64,000 nucleotides of DNA from Bacteroidetes bacterium UBA1312 (GCA_002307135.1 DBTQ01000031.1:52086-116085), one strand, 5' to 3'. Shown: positions 1 through 9,450, counted from the stretch's first letter. The notes: a model not told the origin generated them from the sequence alone. Made by a program: numbers and translations.

Positions 1-757
1 CGATAATATAGGGTTTAGCCCTGCAATCTTTTGAACCCAAACCAAGGTATGCATCCGCATAACTGGGTCCAGTAGCAGTAACCAAAGTCTTATTGCCGGT
101 GGAGGGCAGTTTGTAAACAATCTTGTTATCAGTGCTGAATTCGCCGGTGAGTGTTTCTTCATTATCCGGGTCCACAGTCCTGTTGTAATAGATGTTGTGT
201 AAAGTGGTCGTTCCCGTATTTTTAAGGTTAACGCTCACGACAAAATAGACTTTGTTGGTTTTCAGAAAAGTGGTTTGTGTGATCGCCAAATTACCACCCG
301 CCCCTTCCCACACACCGGTAATAACGCCAGATGTTGCAGTGTAGCTCGTATTTTTTCCGGTCAGGCCGCCTGTCATACCGGTACCACTGCTCAATTCACG
401 CCAAGCCTTATACCTTACACCATCAATCTCGAAATCCCATCCTTCCTGTGGATCTCCCGGCAAAAAATAATCGCCGTAATAAGCAGGCGAGCCTACTGTC
501 CAACCGTCTTTCGCGGGGTCTGCAACAAAACCGATACCATTAAAGCTGGTCCCGGCGCCAAAGTCGGTTCGGGGATGATAGCCTGCCGGAGCGGCTTTTT
601 TAGAACCAAAGGCTCCATTGGGTGCAAGACCTAACTCTACATAATTGCCCTGCATAAATACATCGCCGGACACCAGCTGAGCCATTGCATTTGTTGCAGC
701 AACAGAAAGGAATAATAGCGCCAATAGCGGGCGAAGAGAGCTTGTTTTCATGGTCAT
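1..757 (-). CDS. Secreted protein, N-terminal part (runs off window start)
   Basis: The minus strand is open from an ATG at 757 (or 751) to the window edge, about 252 codons without a stop. The first 25 residues form a Sec signal peptide (MTMKTSSLRP, then a Leu/Ala-rich core ending in ATNAMAQ). The mature part begins QLVSGDVFMQGNYVELGL and is rich in Gly, Thr and aromatic residues, as in large T9SS-exported Bacteroidota proteins. No catalytic motif is visible. The expected C-terminal sorting domain lies outside the window. It lies downstream of, and on the same strand as, the CHU_C protein at 913-2733, so both may be cell-surface components. Specific function unknown. Open frames on the opposite strand here are antisense shadows. 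Confidence 0.75.
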   Translation of the reverse strand, partial: MTMKTSSLRPLLALLFLSVAATNAMAQLVSGDVFMQGNYVELGLAPNGAFGSKKAAPAGYHPRTDFGAGTSFNGIGFVADPAKDGWTVGSPAYYGDYFLPGDPQEGWDFEIDGVRYKAWRELSSGTGMTGGLTGKNTSYTATSGVITGVWEGAGGNLAITQTTFLKTNKVYFVVSVNLKNTGTTTLHNIYYNRTVDPDNEETLTGEFSTDNKIVYKLPSTGNKTLVTATGPSYADAYLGLGSKDCRAKPYII

Positions 758-912
758 CGTGTGTTTATGGTATAGGTAGCATATCGTTGGCACTACAATA
801 GGTTTTCATCTCCAGCCGAATGATATGTGTTTCAAAATTAACACCTTTAATGATGCTTTTCAAAAAAAATGCAGTACCCAAAAGTAGTCGTGTCGTACCC
901 AACGCAATTGCA

Positions 913-2733
913 CTAACGGAGCAAATTAATATCGCCCTTGTATAACTCTTCTGTGCCACCGGGTTTATCAAACGTTACTTTAACCCAATAAAAATAAACG
1001 CCTATATCCTGTTGCTGCCCGCTGAACGTTCCATCCCATCCTGCTTTGGCATCATTTGTTGCAAATATTTCCTGCCCATAACGGTTGAATATCTTTAGCT
1101 GATATTGCAGCACAGGACAAACGACAATAGGTGCAAAAACATCATTCTTTGTATCGGCATTGGGTGTAAAGGAATTGGGAATGGAAATGCAATGGTTGCA
1201 ATTGCCAAGCTGCACATAAATAGTATCGGAGGCCATACAATCCCCCGCACTGGCTTTCACCCAATAAGTACCCGTTTGAGTAACCGGCATGGAGGCAGCA
1301 GTACTGCCATCGCTCCAGACATAACCGGCATCAGTTATCGGGCAGGTCAGAACCGTGCTTTGATCCCTGCACAAAACAAGGTCTGCACCCAAGTCCAGGT
1401 TAAATTGTTTTTGACGTACAATAAAGGTATCTATTGTTTCAGGAGCGCAATTGCCCATAGAAGACCTCACCCACAATTGTGCCGGAGCCTGAACACTGCG
1501 TGTATAGCCGCCATAGCCATCGCTCCAGGCATAAGTGGTATAACCGGGTGTACCGGAACAGTTAAGCGCAGTACAAATTGTCGTATCCGTTTTGCGCACA
1601 ATAGTAGCTTGTGTTTCCGGAACAGGGTTGCCCAAGCCAAACGCCCCTGAGTTAAAGACAAAGAGGCTGTCTGTAAAATTGCAGGCCAAACCTGCATTAT
1701 TGGGTTTATTGATTACACATACATCGGTGGTAGTGCTACCCGATTTGATCACATATACCTTGCCTCGAAATGCGCGAATACCAGCCCAGTTGTAGGCTGT
1801 AGCCAATACTGTTTTTGAAGAACGCAGCAAGGCTACATTCGGCAATAGGTTTAAATCGTATTGCACTAAAGGATAAGGAGGCCTAGGCTCGTCCTCGCCA
1901 TAAGCGGCATAAAGTTTAGTGTTGTCGGGCGAAAATCCAATGCCATAAGCGGCATACCGTTGACTACTGTCTATAAGTGTATAGCCACTGACCACACCGG
2001 TGGTACTGTCGAAGTTAAAGAGTTCTATACTCCCCGTTTCTCCTTTGGATCGCCAGTTGGCCAGTACAATTTTTTTGTTGTCCGGTGCTATTTTCATTTC
2101 ACCAATACTAAACTGTCCATCGCCCGTATAAGCGGTAGAAGAAGCTATGGGCTTAGTATGGATGCCCGATGCGTCAATTTTGAAAGCGTCAAACACAGGT
2201 CCGCCGCCTTTATGCACCATGAGCCAATAGGCGCAGTTGGGAGCCCGGGTAACGATCATTTTTTCCGACAACGAATCGTCAATGGTACTATTTTTTTGGC
2301 CGGCAACAACATCGCCCAAACCGCCATCGAGGCTCATATCAACTACTGAATAGTTGAGATAATGAGGAGCAGTGGTACCTATGCTGTGCAATACAAAGAG
2401 GTAATATTTGGTGGTATCGTTGACAAAGGGTACAATAACTACGCCTTGGGTCATACTCAGATCGGTAAGCAGGCCATAGCCATTGGGCATTTGCTTGTCG
2501 TTTCGGTTGAAGACTTTAACGCCGTCGCTATAAAATTTAAGTGCCCCGTTTTTGCCACAGACAGATGCGGAGCCTTCGACGGTATATAAAGCCGTACCTA
2601 TCGGCTCAGCACTACCCGAGTTGAAATCAAAACCGAGCCCCTTGCCAAATGCCCAGATATTATTTTCGCCCTGTGCCAACAGCTGTGTATTGCCGAAGCA
2701 AACTGCCAACAGTATTAAATAAATATATTTCAA
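913..2733 (-). CDS. Gliding-motility-type T9SS type B sorting protein (CHU_C domain)
   Basis: A 606-residue secreted protein. Residues 1-20 (MKYIYLILLAVCFGNTQLLA) are a signal peptide. Residues about 21-390 look like a beta-propeller or WD40-like sheet region (repeated blades of the type KIVLANWRSK and KLYAAYGEDE). Residues about 390-510 hold two Ig-like segments with the words WSDGYGG and WSDGST. Residues about 511-606 match the CHU_C gliding-motility-associated domain (SIPNSFTPNADTKND, then FNRYGQEIF, WDGTF and GVYFYWVKV). That domain targets cargo to the type IX secretion system. The start is TTG at 2733: a stop lies four codons upstream, no ATG fits, and the signal peptide begins exactly there. 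The protein is probably a surface adhesin or structural protein, but its ligand is unknown. Confidence 0.88.
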   Translation of the reverse strand: MKYIYLILLAVCFGNTQLLAQGENNIWAFGKGLGFDFNSGSAEPIGTALYTVEGSASVCGKNGALKFYSDGVKVFNRNDKQMPNGYGLLTDLSMTQGVVIVPFVNDTTKYYLFVLHSIGTTAPHYLNYSVVDMSLDGGLGDVVAGQKNSTIDDSLSEKMIVTRAPNCAYWLMVHKGGGPVFDAFKIDASGIHTKPIASSTAYTGDGQFSIGEMKIAPDNKKIVLANWRSKGETGSIELFNFDSTTGVVSGYTLIDSSQRYAAYGIGFSPDNTKLYAAYGEDEPRPPYPLVQYDLNLLPNVALLRSSKTVLATAYNWAGIRAFRGKVYVIKSGSTTTDVCVINKPNNAGLACNFTDSLFVFNSGAFGLGNPVPETQATIVRKTDTTICTALNCSGTPGYTTYAWSDGYGGYTRSVQAPAQLWVRSSMGNCAPETIDTFIVRQKQFNLDLGADLVLCRDQSTVLTCPITDAGYVWSDGSTAASMPVTQTGTYWVKASAGDCMASDTIYVQLGNCNHCISIPNSFTPNADTKNDVFAPIVVCPVLQYQLKIFNRYGQEIFATNDAKAGWDGTFSGQQQDIGVYFYWVKVTFDKPGGTEELYKGDINLLR

Positions 2734-3114
2734 AGTGTAAATTTATAAAGGAACACTGCGTATAACCTGATAAGATGTATGATGAAAGACTGTATTTTTA
2801 GCGCTTGTAGTTGGGTAGTTGGTGAAAATAATAGTAAGAAAATAGTTTATTTTTAGTGGGTCTGCAAGCGATAACGTTTCCGCCGGCTTCAACAGATGCA
2901 ACGTTGTTGTGCGAATATACTGAATTATAATAAATACACATCTATACAGGCGTAATTTGTGTCCAAGATTTAACTTCGGGCAGCGGCTTATTCCGGACTG
3001 TATTTAGTTCACTAATAAGTACACCGGTTTTAAAGAACATTTATCGTAAACAGATTGCTGTTCAATTGTTAATACTGTTGATAGTTTAAGTATCTTGCAG
3101 CCTTAATTGTTTAG
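2734..3114. other. Divergent intergenic region
   Basis: This 381-bp gap separates two divergently transcribed genes, the surface protein (minus) and metG (plus), so it should contain both promoters. TATCTTGC about 20 nt before the metG start resembles the Bacteroidota -7 element only loosely. I see no open frame with coding character, no strong hairpin and no RNA gene. Confidence 0.4.
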
Positions 3115-5226
3115 ATGAATAGTAAAAGAATATTGGTAACTGCGGCACTGCCTTATGCAAACGGACCGGTACATATCGGGCATTTGGCAGGTTGTTATTT
3201 ACCGGCAGATATTTATGTGCGTTATCAGCGCGCCCAAAAAAGAGATGTACAGTTTATATGTGGTAGCGATGAGCACGGTGTGCCCATCACTATTCGCGCC
3301 ATGAAGGAAGGGATAACACCACAACAGGTGGTGGATAAGTACCATGCTATTATCAAAGATAGTTTTGCCCAAATGGGTATTTCTTTCGATATCTATTCAC
3401 GCACTTCCAGCACTACTCACCACGCTACAGCACAGGCTTTTTTCAAAAAACTGTATGACGATGGTGCTTTTGAAACAAGGGAGAGCGAACAATATTTCGA
3501 TGAGGAAAAGCAAATGTTTCTGGCCGACCGCTATATTATTGGTACCTGCCCCGTGTGCAGCAATCCTAATGCTTATGGCGATCAATGCGAGAAGTGTGGC
3601 TCTACCTTGTCGCCCGAGCAATTAATCAATCCGCGCAGTGCATTGAGCAATGCCCCATTGGTAAAACGCCTCACACAACACTGGTATTTTCCACTCAATA
3701 AGTATGAAGATTTTTTAAAGGAATGGATTGTTGAGGGTAAGAAGGATGAATGGAAGCCCAATGTGTATGGACAGTGTAAAAGCTGGCTGGACAGCGGGCT
3801 ACAACCCCGTGCTATGACGCGCGACAGTAACTGGGGGGTACCTGTGCCTATAGACGGAGCCGATGGCAAAGTGCTGTATGTTTGGTTTGATGCTCCTATC
3901 GGCTATATCAGCGCTACTAAAGAGTTGCTGCCCCAGAGCTGGGAGCAGTACTGGAAGGATCCTGAAACGAAGTTGGTTCATTTTATAGGTAAGGATAATA
4001 TTGTTTTTCACTGCATTATATTTCCAGCCATGCTCAAAGCGCATGGGGGGTTTATATTGCCGGACAATGTACCCGCCAATGAGTTTTTAAATATTGAAGG
4101 GGAAAAAGTTTCGACTTCGCGTAATTGGGCGGTATGGGTCAATGAGTATCTTACAGACTTCCCTGAGCAGCAGGACATTCTCCGCTATGTGCTTTGTGCC
4201 AACGCGCCGGAAACAAAGGACAATGATTTTACCTGGAAAGAATTCCAAACACGCAACAATAGCGAACTGGTCGATAAGTTTGGCAATTATGTAAATCGTG
4301 TGATGGTGCTTACCCACAAATTGTGTGGTGGCAAGGTGCCGAAATGGCATCCGGAGGTAGCCACAGAGCAGGACAGAACGCTGATCAATGAGATACAATT
4401 GGCTAAGGTAAAGATAGAAACAGCTATTGAGGGGTATAAGTTTAGAGACGCATTGTTTGAGTTGATTGAATTGTCGCGCAAGGGCAATGTCTTCCTACAG
4501 GAAAAAGCCCCTTGGAAAGAAGCTTCGGGAATAGAAAAAGGAACGTTTAACGATGATGAAAAGATAATTGCACAACAGCGTATAGACAATTGTTTATTCG
4601 TTGCATTGCAACTCACCGCCAATCTCGCTATATTAGCCAATCCATTTTTACCTTTTACTGCTAAAAAAATTTGCAGTATGCTGAAGGTGGTGGAGCGTAT
4701 GCTGGACTGGGAAAATGCAGGCAAGGTCGATTTGTTGAAAATTGGCTATTCGATGCGCGCACCAGAGCTATTGTTTCGTAAAATAGAAGATTCGGAAATA
4801 GAGGCACAAATACTAAAACTAAAAGCAGGCTTAATAGCAAGTACTGTAACTCCTGCTGCGGAAGAAGAAAAAGATGTCAACAAGATTGCGACTTTGAAAC
4901 CGGAAATAACAATTGACGATTTTACAAAAATAGACCTCCGCACCGGTACTATACTACATGCGGAGAAGGTAGAAAAGGCGGACAAATTATTGAAGCTTGA
5001 AATAGATTTGGGTTTTGAAACCAGAACGATACTTTCCGGTATAGCTTTGCATTTTTCGCCTGAAGAAATAATAGGTAAACAAGTAGTAGTAGTGGCCAAT
5101 TTGGCTCCACGAAAAATGAGGGGAATAGAGAGCAAAGGCATGATACTAATGGCAGAAAATGAGTCTGGAAAATTAGTGTTTGTGTCGCCTCAGGAAGCGG
5201 TAAACAATGGTGCAGAGGTAAAATAA
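3115..5226 (+). CDS. metG: Methionine-tRNA ligase with C-terminal tRNA-binding domain
   Basis: Charges tRNA-Met with methionine using ATP in the cytoplasm. The 703-residue protein has the class I HIGH signature as HIGH within GPVHIGHLAG (about residues 17-26). A CxxC...CxxC zinc knuckle lies at about 145-161 (CPVCSN and CEKCGS). The KMSKS loop appears as KVSTS near 330. Residues about 598-703 are a Trbp111-type tRNA-binding domain (IDLRTGTILHAEKVEKAD), as in the long form of MetRS. The length is normal for Bacteroidota. The ATG at 3115 gives the expected N-terminus (ILVTAALPYANGP). It is followed after a short gap by an unrelated VOC gene. Confidence 0.97.
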   Translation: MNSKRILVTAALPYANGPVHIGHLAGCYLPADIYVRYQRAQKRDVQFICGSDEHGVPITIRAMKEGITPQQVVDKYHAIIKDSFAQMGISFDIYSRTSSTTHHATAQAFFKKLYDDGAFETRESEQYFDEEKQMFLADRYIIGTCPVCSNPNAYGDQCEKCGSTLSPEQLINPRSALSNAPLVKRLTQHWYFPLNKYEDFLKEWIVEGKKDEWKPNVYGQCKSWLDSGLQPRAMTRDSNWGVPVPIDGADGKVLYVWFDAPIGYISATKELLPQSWEQYWKDPETKLVHFIGKDNIVFHCIIFPAMLKAHGGFILPDNVPANEFLNIEGEKVSTSRNWAVWVNEYLTDFPEQQDILRYVLCANAPETKDNDFTWKEFQTRNNSELVDKFGNYVNRVMVLTHKLCGGKVPKWHPEVATEQDRTLINEIQLAKVKIETAIEGYKFRDALFELIELSRKGNVFLQEKAPWKEASGIEKGTFNDDEKIIAQQRIDNCLFVALQLTANLAILANPFLPFTAKKICSMLKVVERMLDWENAGKVDLLKIGYSMRAPELLFRKIEDSEIEAQILKLKAGLIASTVTPAAEEEKDVNKIATLKPEITIDDFTKIDLRTGTILHAEKVEKADKLLKLEIDLGFETRTILSGIALHFSPEEIIGKQVVVVANLAPRKMRGIESKGMILMAENESGKLVFVSPQEAVNNGAEVK

Positions 5227-5289
5227 CAGGAGTGACTGTTAACGGTAATGGGAACCAATGAAACTAAGAACAAAAGAAATTCATACAAA

Positions 5290-5817
5290 ATGAAAAAGAC
5301 GGCATTATTAGTTTTAGCAATTACAGCATCATTCTGTTTTGGTTTTGCATTTAAATCAATTACAACAAAGCAATCGAACGAACAGGTACAAAAGAAAAAA
5401 GTAACAGGTATTGGTGGCATTTTTTTCAAATGCAAAGACCCTAAAAAAATGAGAACGTGGTACCAAACACATCTTGGACTAAATACCAACGAATATGGAG
5501 CGGTTTTTGAATGGCGACAAGGTGCCGACACCACAAAAAAAGGCTTTACAACATGGTGTGCATTTGCCGAGACTACAAAATATTTTGAACCATCGACGAA
5601 GGACTTTATGATAAATTACCGGGTGGAAAATATAGAAGAACTTGTAGCACAATTTAAAAAAGATGGTGTAACAGTTACAGACAAAATAGAAACCGTTAAT
5701 TATGGGAAGTTTGTTCACATCGTCGATATTGAGGGGAACAAAGTAGAATTGTGGGAACCAAACGACACCGAATATGAAAAATTAGGCGCACAAATGGGAA
5801 GCAAGACTACAAAATAG
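5290..5817 (+). CDS. Periplasmic VOC (glyoxalase-like) family protein
   Basis: A 175-residue protein. Residues 1-24 form a signal peptide or anchor (MKKTALLVLAITASFCFGFAF), so the protein acts outside the cytoplasm. The remainder is one vicinal-oxygen-chelate module: GIGGIFFKCKDP, WYQTHLGL, then FVHIVDIEGNKVELWEP, where the C-terminal Glu in ELWEP is the usual metal ligand. This fold occurs in glyoxalase I, dioxygenases and resistance proteins, and the substrate cannot be told. An in-frame ATG lies 14 codons upstream at 5248, but the ATG at 5290 places the basic n-region directly before the hydrophobic core and is preferred. Confidence 0.82.
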   Translation: MKKTALLVLAITASFCFGFAFKSITTKQSNEQVQKKKVTGIGGIFFKCKDPKKMRTWYQTHLGLNTNEYGAVFEWRQGADTTKKGFTTWCAFAETTKYFEPSTKDFMINYRVENIEELVAQFKKDGVTVTDKIETVNYGKFVHIVDIEGNKVELWEPNDTEYEKLGAQMGSKTTK

Positions 5818-5879
5818 CCAACCAATAAAACGCAAACTGATAACAATGCTTATTTTTATATTTGAAAACAACACACTCA

Positions 5880-7196
5880 ATGAAACAAAAAAGAAATAAA
5901 TGGCCATGGATAATAGGAATAGCAATCGTGCTATTGATTATCTTAATAGTAGTGGGCAAATCAGGTGGTGACGATGCCTTAAAAGTAGCTGTAGAAAAAA
6001 CAGCAACACATACCATTACCGAAACAGTGACTGCAAGTGGTAAAATATACCCCGAAACAGAAGTGAAGATAAGCCCAGAAGTAAGTGGCGAAATAATAGA
6101 ACTGAATGTAGTCGAAGGCGATACCGTAAGCAAAGGACAACTACTGGTAAAAATCAACCCGGCTATCTACAATTCTGTAGTGAGTCAGGCAGAAGCATCG
6201 ATGCAACAAAACAAATCGGGTGTAACCAATTCACAGCAAATGTCGGCACAATCCAAAGCCAACTACGAGCAGGCTTTGGCTAACTACAACAGAAATAACA
6301 AGCTCTATAAAGACAAAGTGATCAGCGCTACCGAATTTGAACAGATTGAAGCGACTTACAAAGCGGCAAAAGCAGCTTACGATGCATCGCAGGCCAGTAT
6401 ATCCGGCGGCAACTATGGCGTACAGGCATCAGCCGCCAACCTCAATCAGGCACGCGAAAATTTATTAAAAACCAGCATCGTAGCCCCACGTTCCGGCATT
6501 ATATCCGCATTAAATGTAAAGAAGGGAGAACGTGTATTAGGTACATCGCAAATGCAGGGCACTACCTTGCTCAACATTGCAGATATGAGCCGTATTGAAT
6601 TGCGTGTGGATGTGAGTGAAACCGATATTGCAAAGGTAAAAGTAGGTGATACAAGTATTGTCAGTGCTGATGCTTACCGCAACAGGAAATTCACAGGTGT
6701 GGTATCACAAATAAGTGTATCGAGCAGTACTACCACATCTACTACTACCGACCAGGTAACTAATTATACAGTACACATCCTACTACTTCCTGCAAGCTAT
6801 GCAGATATTGTATTGACCGGCAAATATAAATATCCGTTTAAACCCGGCATGTCGGCATCTGTAGAGATACAAACACGCAAAGAAAATAATATACTGTCTA
6901 TACCGGTAAACGCGGTAACTACAAGAGATTGGTCTGATAGTGTTAAGAAGAAAAACCAAGACATTGGTATTCGCCAGGTTGTATTTGTGTACGATGCTAA
7001 AACACAACAGGTAAAATTGCGTGATGTAAAAACAGGCATTCAAGACAATAAATATATTCAAATATTAGAAGGACTTAAAGCCGACGAAGAAGTTGTGATT
7101 GCGCCTTATGGTGCCATTGCGCGAATTTTAAAAGATGCCACAAAAGTAAAAACTGTGGCAAAGGACAAGCTTTTTGAAGTAAAAGAAGAAAAATAA
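5880..7196 (+). CDS. Periplasmic adaptor (HlyD/RND membrane-fusion) protein
   Basis: A 438-residue inner-membrane-anchored adaptor of the kind that links an ABC (MacB-type) or RND pump to an outer-membrane channel. Residues about 8-24 are the transmembrane anchor (WPWIIGIAIVLLIILIVV). A split barrel-sandwich (biotinyl-lipoyl) domain follows, with VSGEIIELNVVEGDTVSKGQ near 80 and its second half near 215 (PRSGIISALNVKKGE). A long Ala/Gln/Tyr-rich helical hairpin lies between them at about 105-200. The C-terminal half is beta-barrel and membrane-proximal. The ATG at 5880 is preferred to a TTG six codons upstream. No pump or TolC gene adjoins it: the next gene is gpsA. The partner must be encoded elsewhere or the gene is an orphan. 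Confidence 0.9.
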   Translation: MKQKRNKWPWIIGIAIVLLIILIVVGKSGGDDALKVAVEKTATHTITETVTASGKIYPETEVKISPEVSGEIIELNVVEGDTVSKGQLLVKINPAIYNSVVSQAEASMQQNKSGVTNSQQMSAQSKANYEQALANYNRNNKLYKDKVISATEFEQIEATYKAAKAAYDASQASISGGNYGVQASAANLNQARENLLKTSIVAPRSGIISALNVKKGERVLGTSQMQGTTLLNIADMSRIELRVDVSETDIAKVKVGDTSIVSADAYRNRKFTGVVSQISVSSSTTTSTTTDQVTNYTVHILLLPASYADIVLTGKYKYPFKPGMSASVEIQTRKENNILSIPVNAVTTRDWSDSVKKKNQDIGIRQVVFVYDAKTQQVKLRDVKTGIQDNKYIQILEGLKADEEVVIAPYGAIARILKDATKVKTVAKDKLFEVKEEK

Positions 7197-7252
7197 TACA
7201 GCGTTTCTTATTTTACAATACGAGAATCGCTTCATTCAAAATTTAGCAGGCA

Positions 7253-8272
7253 TTGAGTAAATTTACAGGTAAAGTAGGTATAATTGGTAATGGAAGCTGG
7301 GGCACAGCACTGGCTAAGATATTGACTGATAATGGGCAAAAAATTCATTGGTGGATTCGGAATACGGATGCAGTATCACACCTTAAAACACGCCACCACA
7401 ACCCACACTACCTCACTTCCGTAACATTTCCGGCAGGAACTATATACCCGACCAATAATCTGAATGAACTCTTTGATACTTGCGACACAATTATATTTTG
7501 CGTACCAGCTGCTTACTCGCAAGAGATCCTGCAACTGATAACAAAAGAAATGCTCGTTGGCAAAATAATTGTTTCGGCCATTAAAGGGATATTACCTTTC
7601 AGCAATCAGCTACTCAACGACTATCTGGTCAGCGAACGTGAGTTTGACCTGAATCGCTATGTATCAATTACAGGACCATGCCATGCAGAAGAGGTTGCCA
7701 GCGAACGACTCTCCTATCTTACCTTTTCGAGCATCGATCAAAACTTGGCTAGCACGACGGCATCTCTATTTCAAAACGAATATTTACATACCACATTCAA
7801 CCACGATATATGGGGCGCACAATATGCGTCAGTACTGAAAAACATTTATGCTATTGGTGCAGGTATAGCTCATGGACTCGATTATGGCGATAATTTTCTG
7901 AGTGTTTATATCACCAATTGCTACCGCGAAATGTATTTGTTTTTAGAACAACATTTCGACAAGGTTCATCCTTCAGACATTCACCCTGACTTCCATACTA
8001 GTGCTTATCTAGGTGATTTACTGGTAACAGGTTATTCTTTACACAGCCGCAACAGGCGTTTTGGAATGATGATTGGTAAGGGTTACTCCGTAGAAGCTGC
8101 TATTTTGGAAATGAATATGGTAGCCGAAGGTTACCATGCCGCCCAATGTATGCAAGTGATATCAAAGGTCTACCAAATAGATTTACCGATTGCAACCTGT
8201 ATCTATCAGATATTGTGGGAGCGAAAGAATGCACAGCATGTATTCAAACAAATTGAACACATGCTTTCATAG
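7253..8272 (+). CDS. gpsA: Glycerol-3-phosphate dehydrogenase [NAD(P)+]
   Basis: Reduces dihydroxyacetone phosphate to sn-glycerol 3-phosphate, the backbone for phospholipids, in the cytoplasm. The 339-residue protein begins with the Rossmann motif GNGSWGTALA (residues 12-21). It carries the catalytic Lys in VLKNIYAIGAG and the family signature GDLLVTGYSLHSRNRRFG. SITGPCHAEEV corresponds to the usual GPSxAxEV segment, with Cys-His replacing the common Ser/Thr. The start is TTG at 7253; an in-frame TAG lies three codons upstream and no ATG could give the Rossmann strand, so the rare start is well supported. It lies 56 bp after the adaptor gene. Confidence 0.94.
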   Translation: MSKFTGKVGIIGNGSWGTALAKILTDNGQKIHWWIRNTDAVSHLKTRHHNPHYLTSVTFPAGTIYPTNNLNELFDTCDTIIFCVPAAYSQEILQLITKEMLVGKIIVSAIKGILPFSNQLLNDYLVSEREFDLNRYVSITGPCHAEEVASERLSYLTFSSIDQNLASTTASLFQNEYLHTTFNHDIWGAQYASVLKNIYAIGAGIAHGLDYGDNFLSVYITNCYREMYLFLEQHFDKVHPSDIHPDFHTSAYLGDLLVTGYSLHSRNRRFGMMIGKGYSVEAAILEMNMVAEGYHAAQCMQVISKVYQIDLPIATCIYQILWERKNAQHVFKQIEHMLS

Positions 8273-8282
8273 TAACACTTTG

Positions 8283-8612
8283 CTATGCATACTCCTGTTC
8301 TAATTTCATATTTGCAGCATCTGTCGTTGAACTAATAGTAGCGTTATTCATATCTCTATGCCATGCTTTCAGCGTATCAGCTACATGCTGTATAAAGCCA
8401 TACTGGTGCTTTAGTTCAAGCATTTGCCGATATAGCATAGACTGCTCCTGAAGCAATAAAAGAAGTGCAGCCCTGCGGTAGCTTTGTATTTGGGGGGTGG
8501 TGAGCATAATGGGTGTTTGAAGTGCATATTTTGCCCACTTTATTTTATGTTCCAGTGCAGCAATATTACTATTCAGCTGTTTGATCAATAACCAAGGATT
8601 TATATCGCTCAT
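8283..8612 (-). CDS. Hypothetical helical protein
   Basis: A 109-residue protein that I do not recognise. It is mostly alpha-helical with a Gln/Leu-rich middle (RAALLLLLQEQSMLYRQML) and lacks a signal peptide or membrane segment. It is convergent with gpsA, with only a 10-bp gap. It lies downstream of the small HTH gene at 8731-8970 on the same strand, so the two may be co-transcribed. The frame starts at a clear ATG (8612) and spans the whole interval. No function can be assigned. Confidence 0.6.
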   Translation of the reverse strand: MSDINPWLLIKQLNSNIAALEHKIKWAKYALQTPIMLTTPQIQSYRRAALLLLLQEQSMLYRQMLELKHQYGFIQHVADTLKAWHRDMNNATISSTTDAANMKLEQEYA

Positions 8613-8730
8613 CTTATTTACATTAATTGTTCAGAAATATCGGTCTAAAGCGTTCCTATAAATATTCACTTATGGGCAATCGCTAAAAGACCCCATTAGT
8701 AATAATAAACTATGAAGAAAAGGGATTAGC

Positions 8731-8970
8731 CTATTTATTAAACAGCTGCTCCATAGATATGCCCATCATAGTAGCAATATCTCTGAGTATAATGGAGGGT
8801 ATATCTCTACGATCAGCTTTTCCAATTTTCAGCCAGTCATACCAAGTGGTAGTACCTATCCTATGATGAGTAATAATATATCGGCGAATATCATTTGCCT
8901 TTTGACGACTAGTGTTCTCTAATCGTTCTGCAATATTGTAACGCAGTGATGCAACATTTTTCATTTCCAT
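8731..8970 (-). CDS. Small HTH (XRE-like) regulator
   Basis: A 79-residue protein. Its C-terminal two thirds read like a lambda-repressor-type helix-turn-helix: TTWYDWLKIGKADRRDIP followed by LRDIATMMGISMEQLF. The IATMMGIS...LF pattern is typical of the last helices of XRE domains. It is transcribed divergently from a second small HTH gene at 9110. The shared 139-bp spacer contains two copies of an ATTTCCATnTACGG motif, one overlapping this gene's start codon, which suggests self-repression. DNA target and role are inference. ATG at 8970 chosen; a second ATG two codons in is also possible. Confidence 0.65.
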   Translation of the reverse strand: MEMKNVASLRYNIAERLENTSRQKANDIRRYIITHHRIGTTTWYDWLKIGKADRRDIPSIILRDIATMMGISMEQLFNK

Positions 8971-9024
8971 ATACGGGATTATTTTTTTACCTTTACTGTG
9001 TTTTTTATTTCCATTTACGGAAAT
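8963..9024. promoter_or_regulatory. Repeated operator-like motif between divergent HTH genes
   Basis: ATTTCCATATACGG at 8963-8976 and ATTTCCATTTACGGAAAT at 9007-9024 start 44 bp apart. The second copy is a dyad (ATTTCC-atttac-GGAAAT). The first overlaps the start of the minus-strand HTH gene. TATATTTG on the minus strand at 9045-9052 fits the -7 consensus TAnnTTTG for that gene, placing both motifs just downstream of transcription start. Confidence 0.5.
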
Positions 9025-9109
9025 ACATTCTTTTAAACGTAAAGCAAATATAAACAGATATGTTTTAAATAAACGAATTTGTTTACTATTTATTAATTAA
9101 ATATTACAG

Positions 9110-9430
9110 ATGACAGGTAAAGAAATGATCCAAAAGATTAAGTCATTTGGATACAAAAAGATTGAAATAGCAGAGTTGATGGGCATTTCAGAACAAGCAC
9201 TGAACAGTAAGTTAAAGACTACTGATATTAAAGTTTCCTTTGTACAGAAGCTTGCGGAGATAACCAACAAAAGTGTTTATGAATGGCTGAGTATAGATAA
9301 TAACGGGCAAATAAGCGAACCGCAAACAGAGTATAATAATTGGAGAACCAAGTACTACGAGCTACTCGAAGATTACAAAACAATATCAGATAAGCTGAAT
9401 GATTGTCTCGAAAGCAAAGGAAAAAACTAA
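9110..9430 (+). CDS. XRE-family HTH protein with C-terminal coiled coil
   Basis: A 106-residue protein. Residues about 3-60 form a Cro/C1-type HTH (KIEIAELMGISEQALNSKL, then VQKLAEITNKSVYEWL). The C-terminal 40 residues are polar and predicted coiled coil (YYELLEDYKTISDKLNDCLE), probably for dimerisation. This layout is common for small phage- or plasmid-type repressors in Bacteroidota. It faces away from the HTH gene at 8731-8970, and the two may cross-regulate, which is inference. A perfect 21-bp stem terminator follows at 9451-9498. Confidence 0.75.
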   Translation: MTGKEMIQKIKSFGYKKIEIAELMGISEQALNSKLKTTDIKVSFVQKLAEITNKSVYEWLSIDNNGQISEPQTEYNNWRTKYYELLEDYKTISDKLNDCLESKGKN

Positions 9431-9450
9431 ATCACATCAACACATTTTAT

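Noticed and set aside
275..634. A long open frame on the plus strand
   Set aside because: It is antisense to the secreted-protein gene whose signal peptide and coding pattern on the minus strand are clear.
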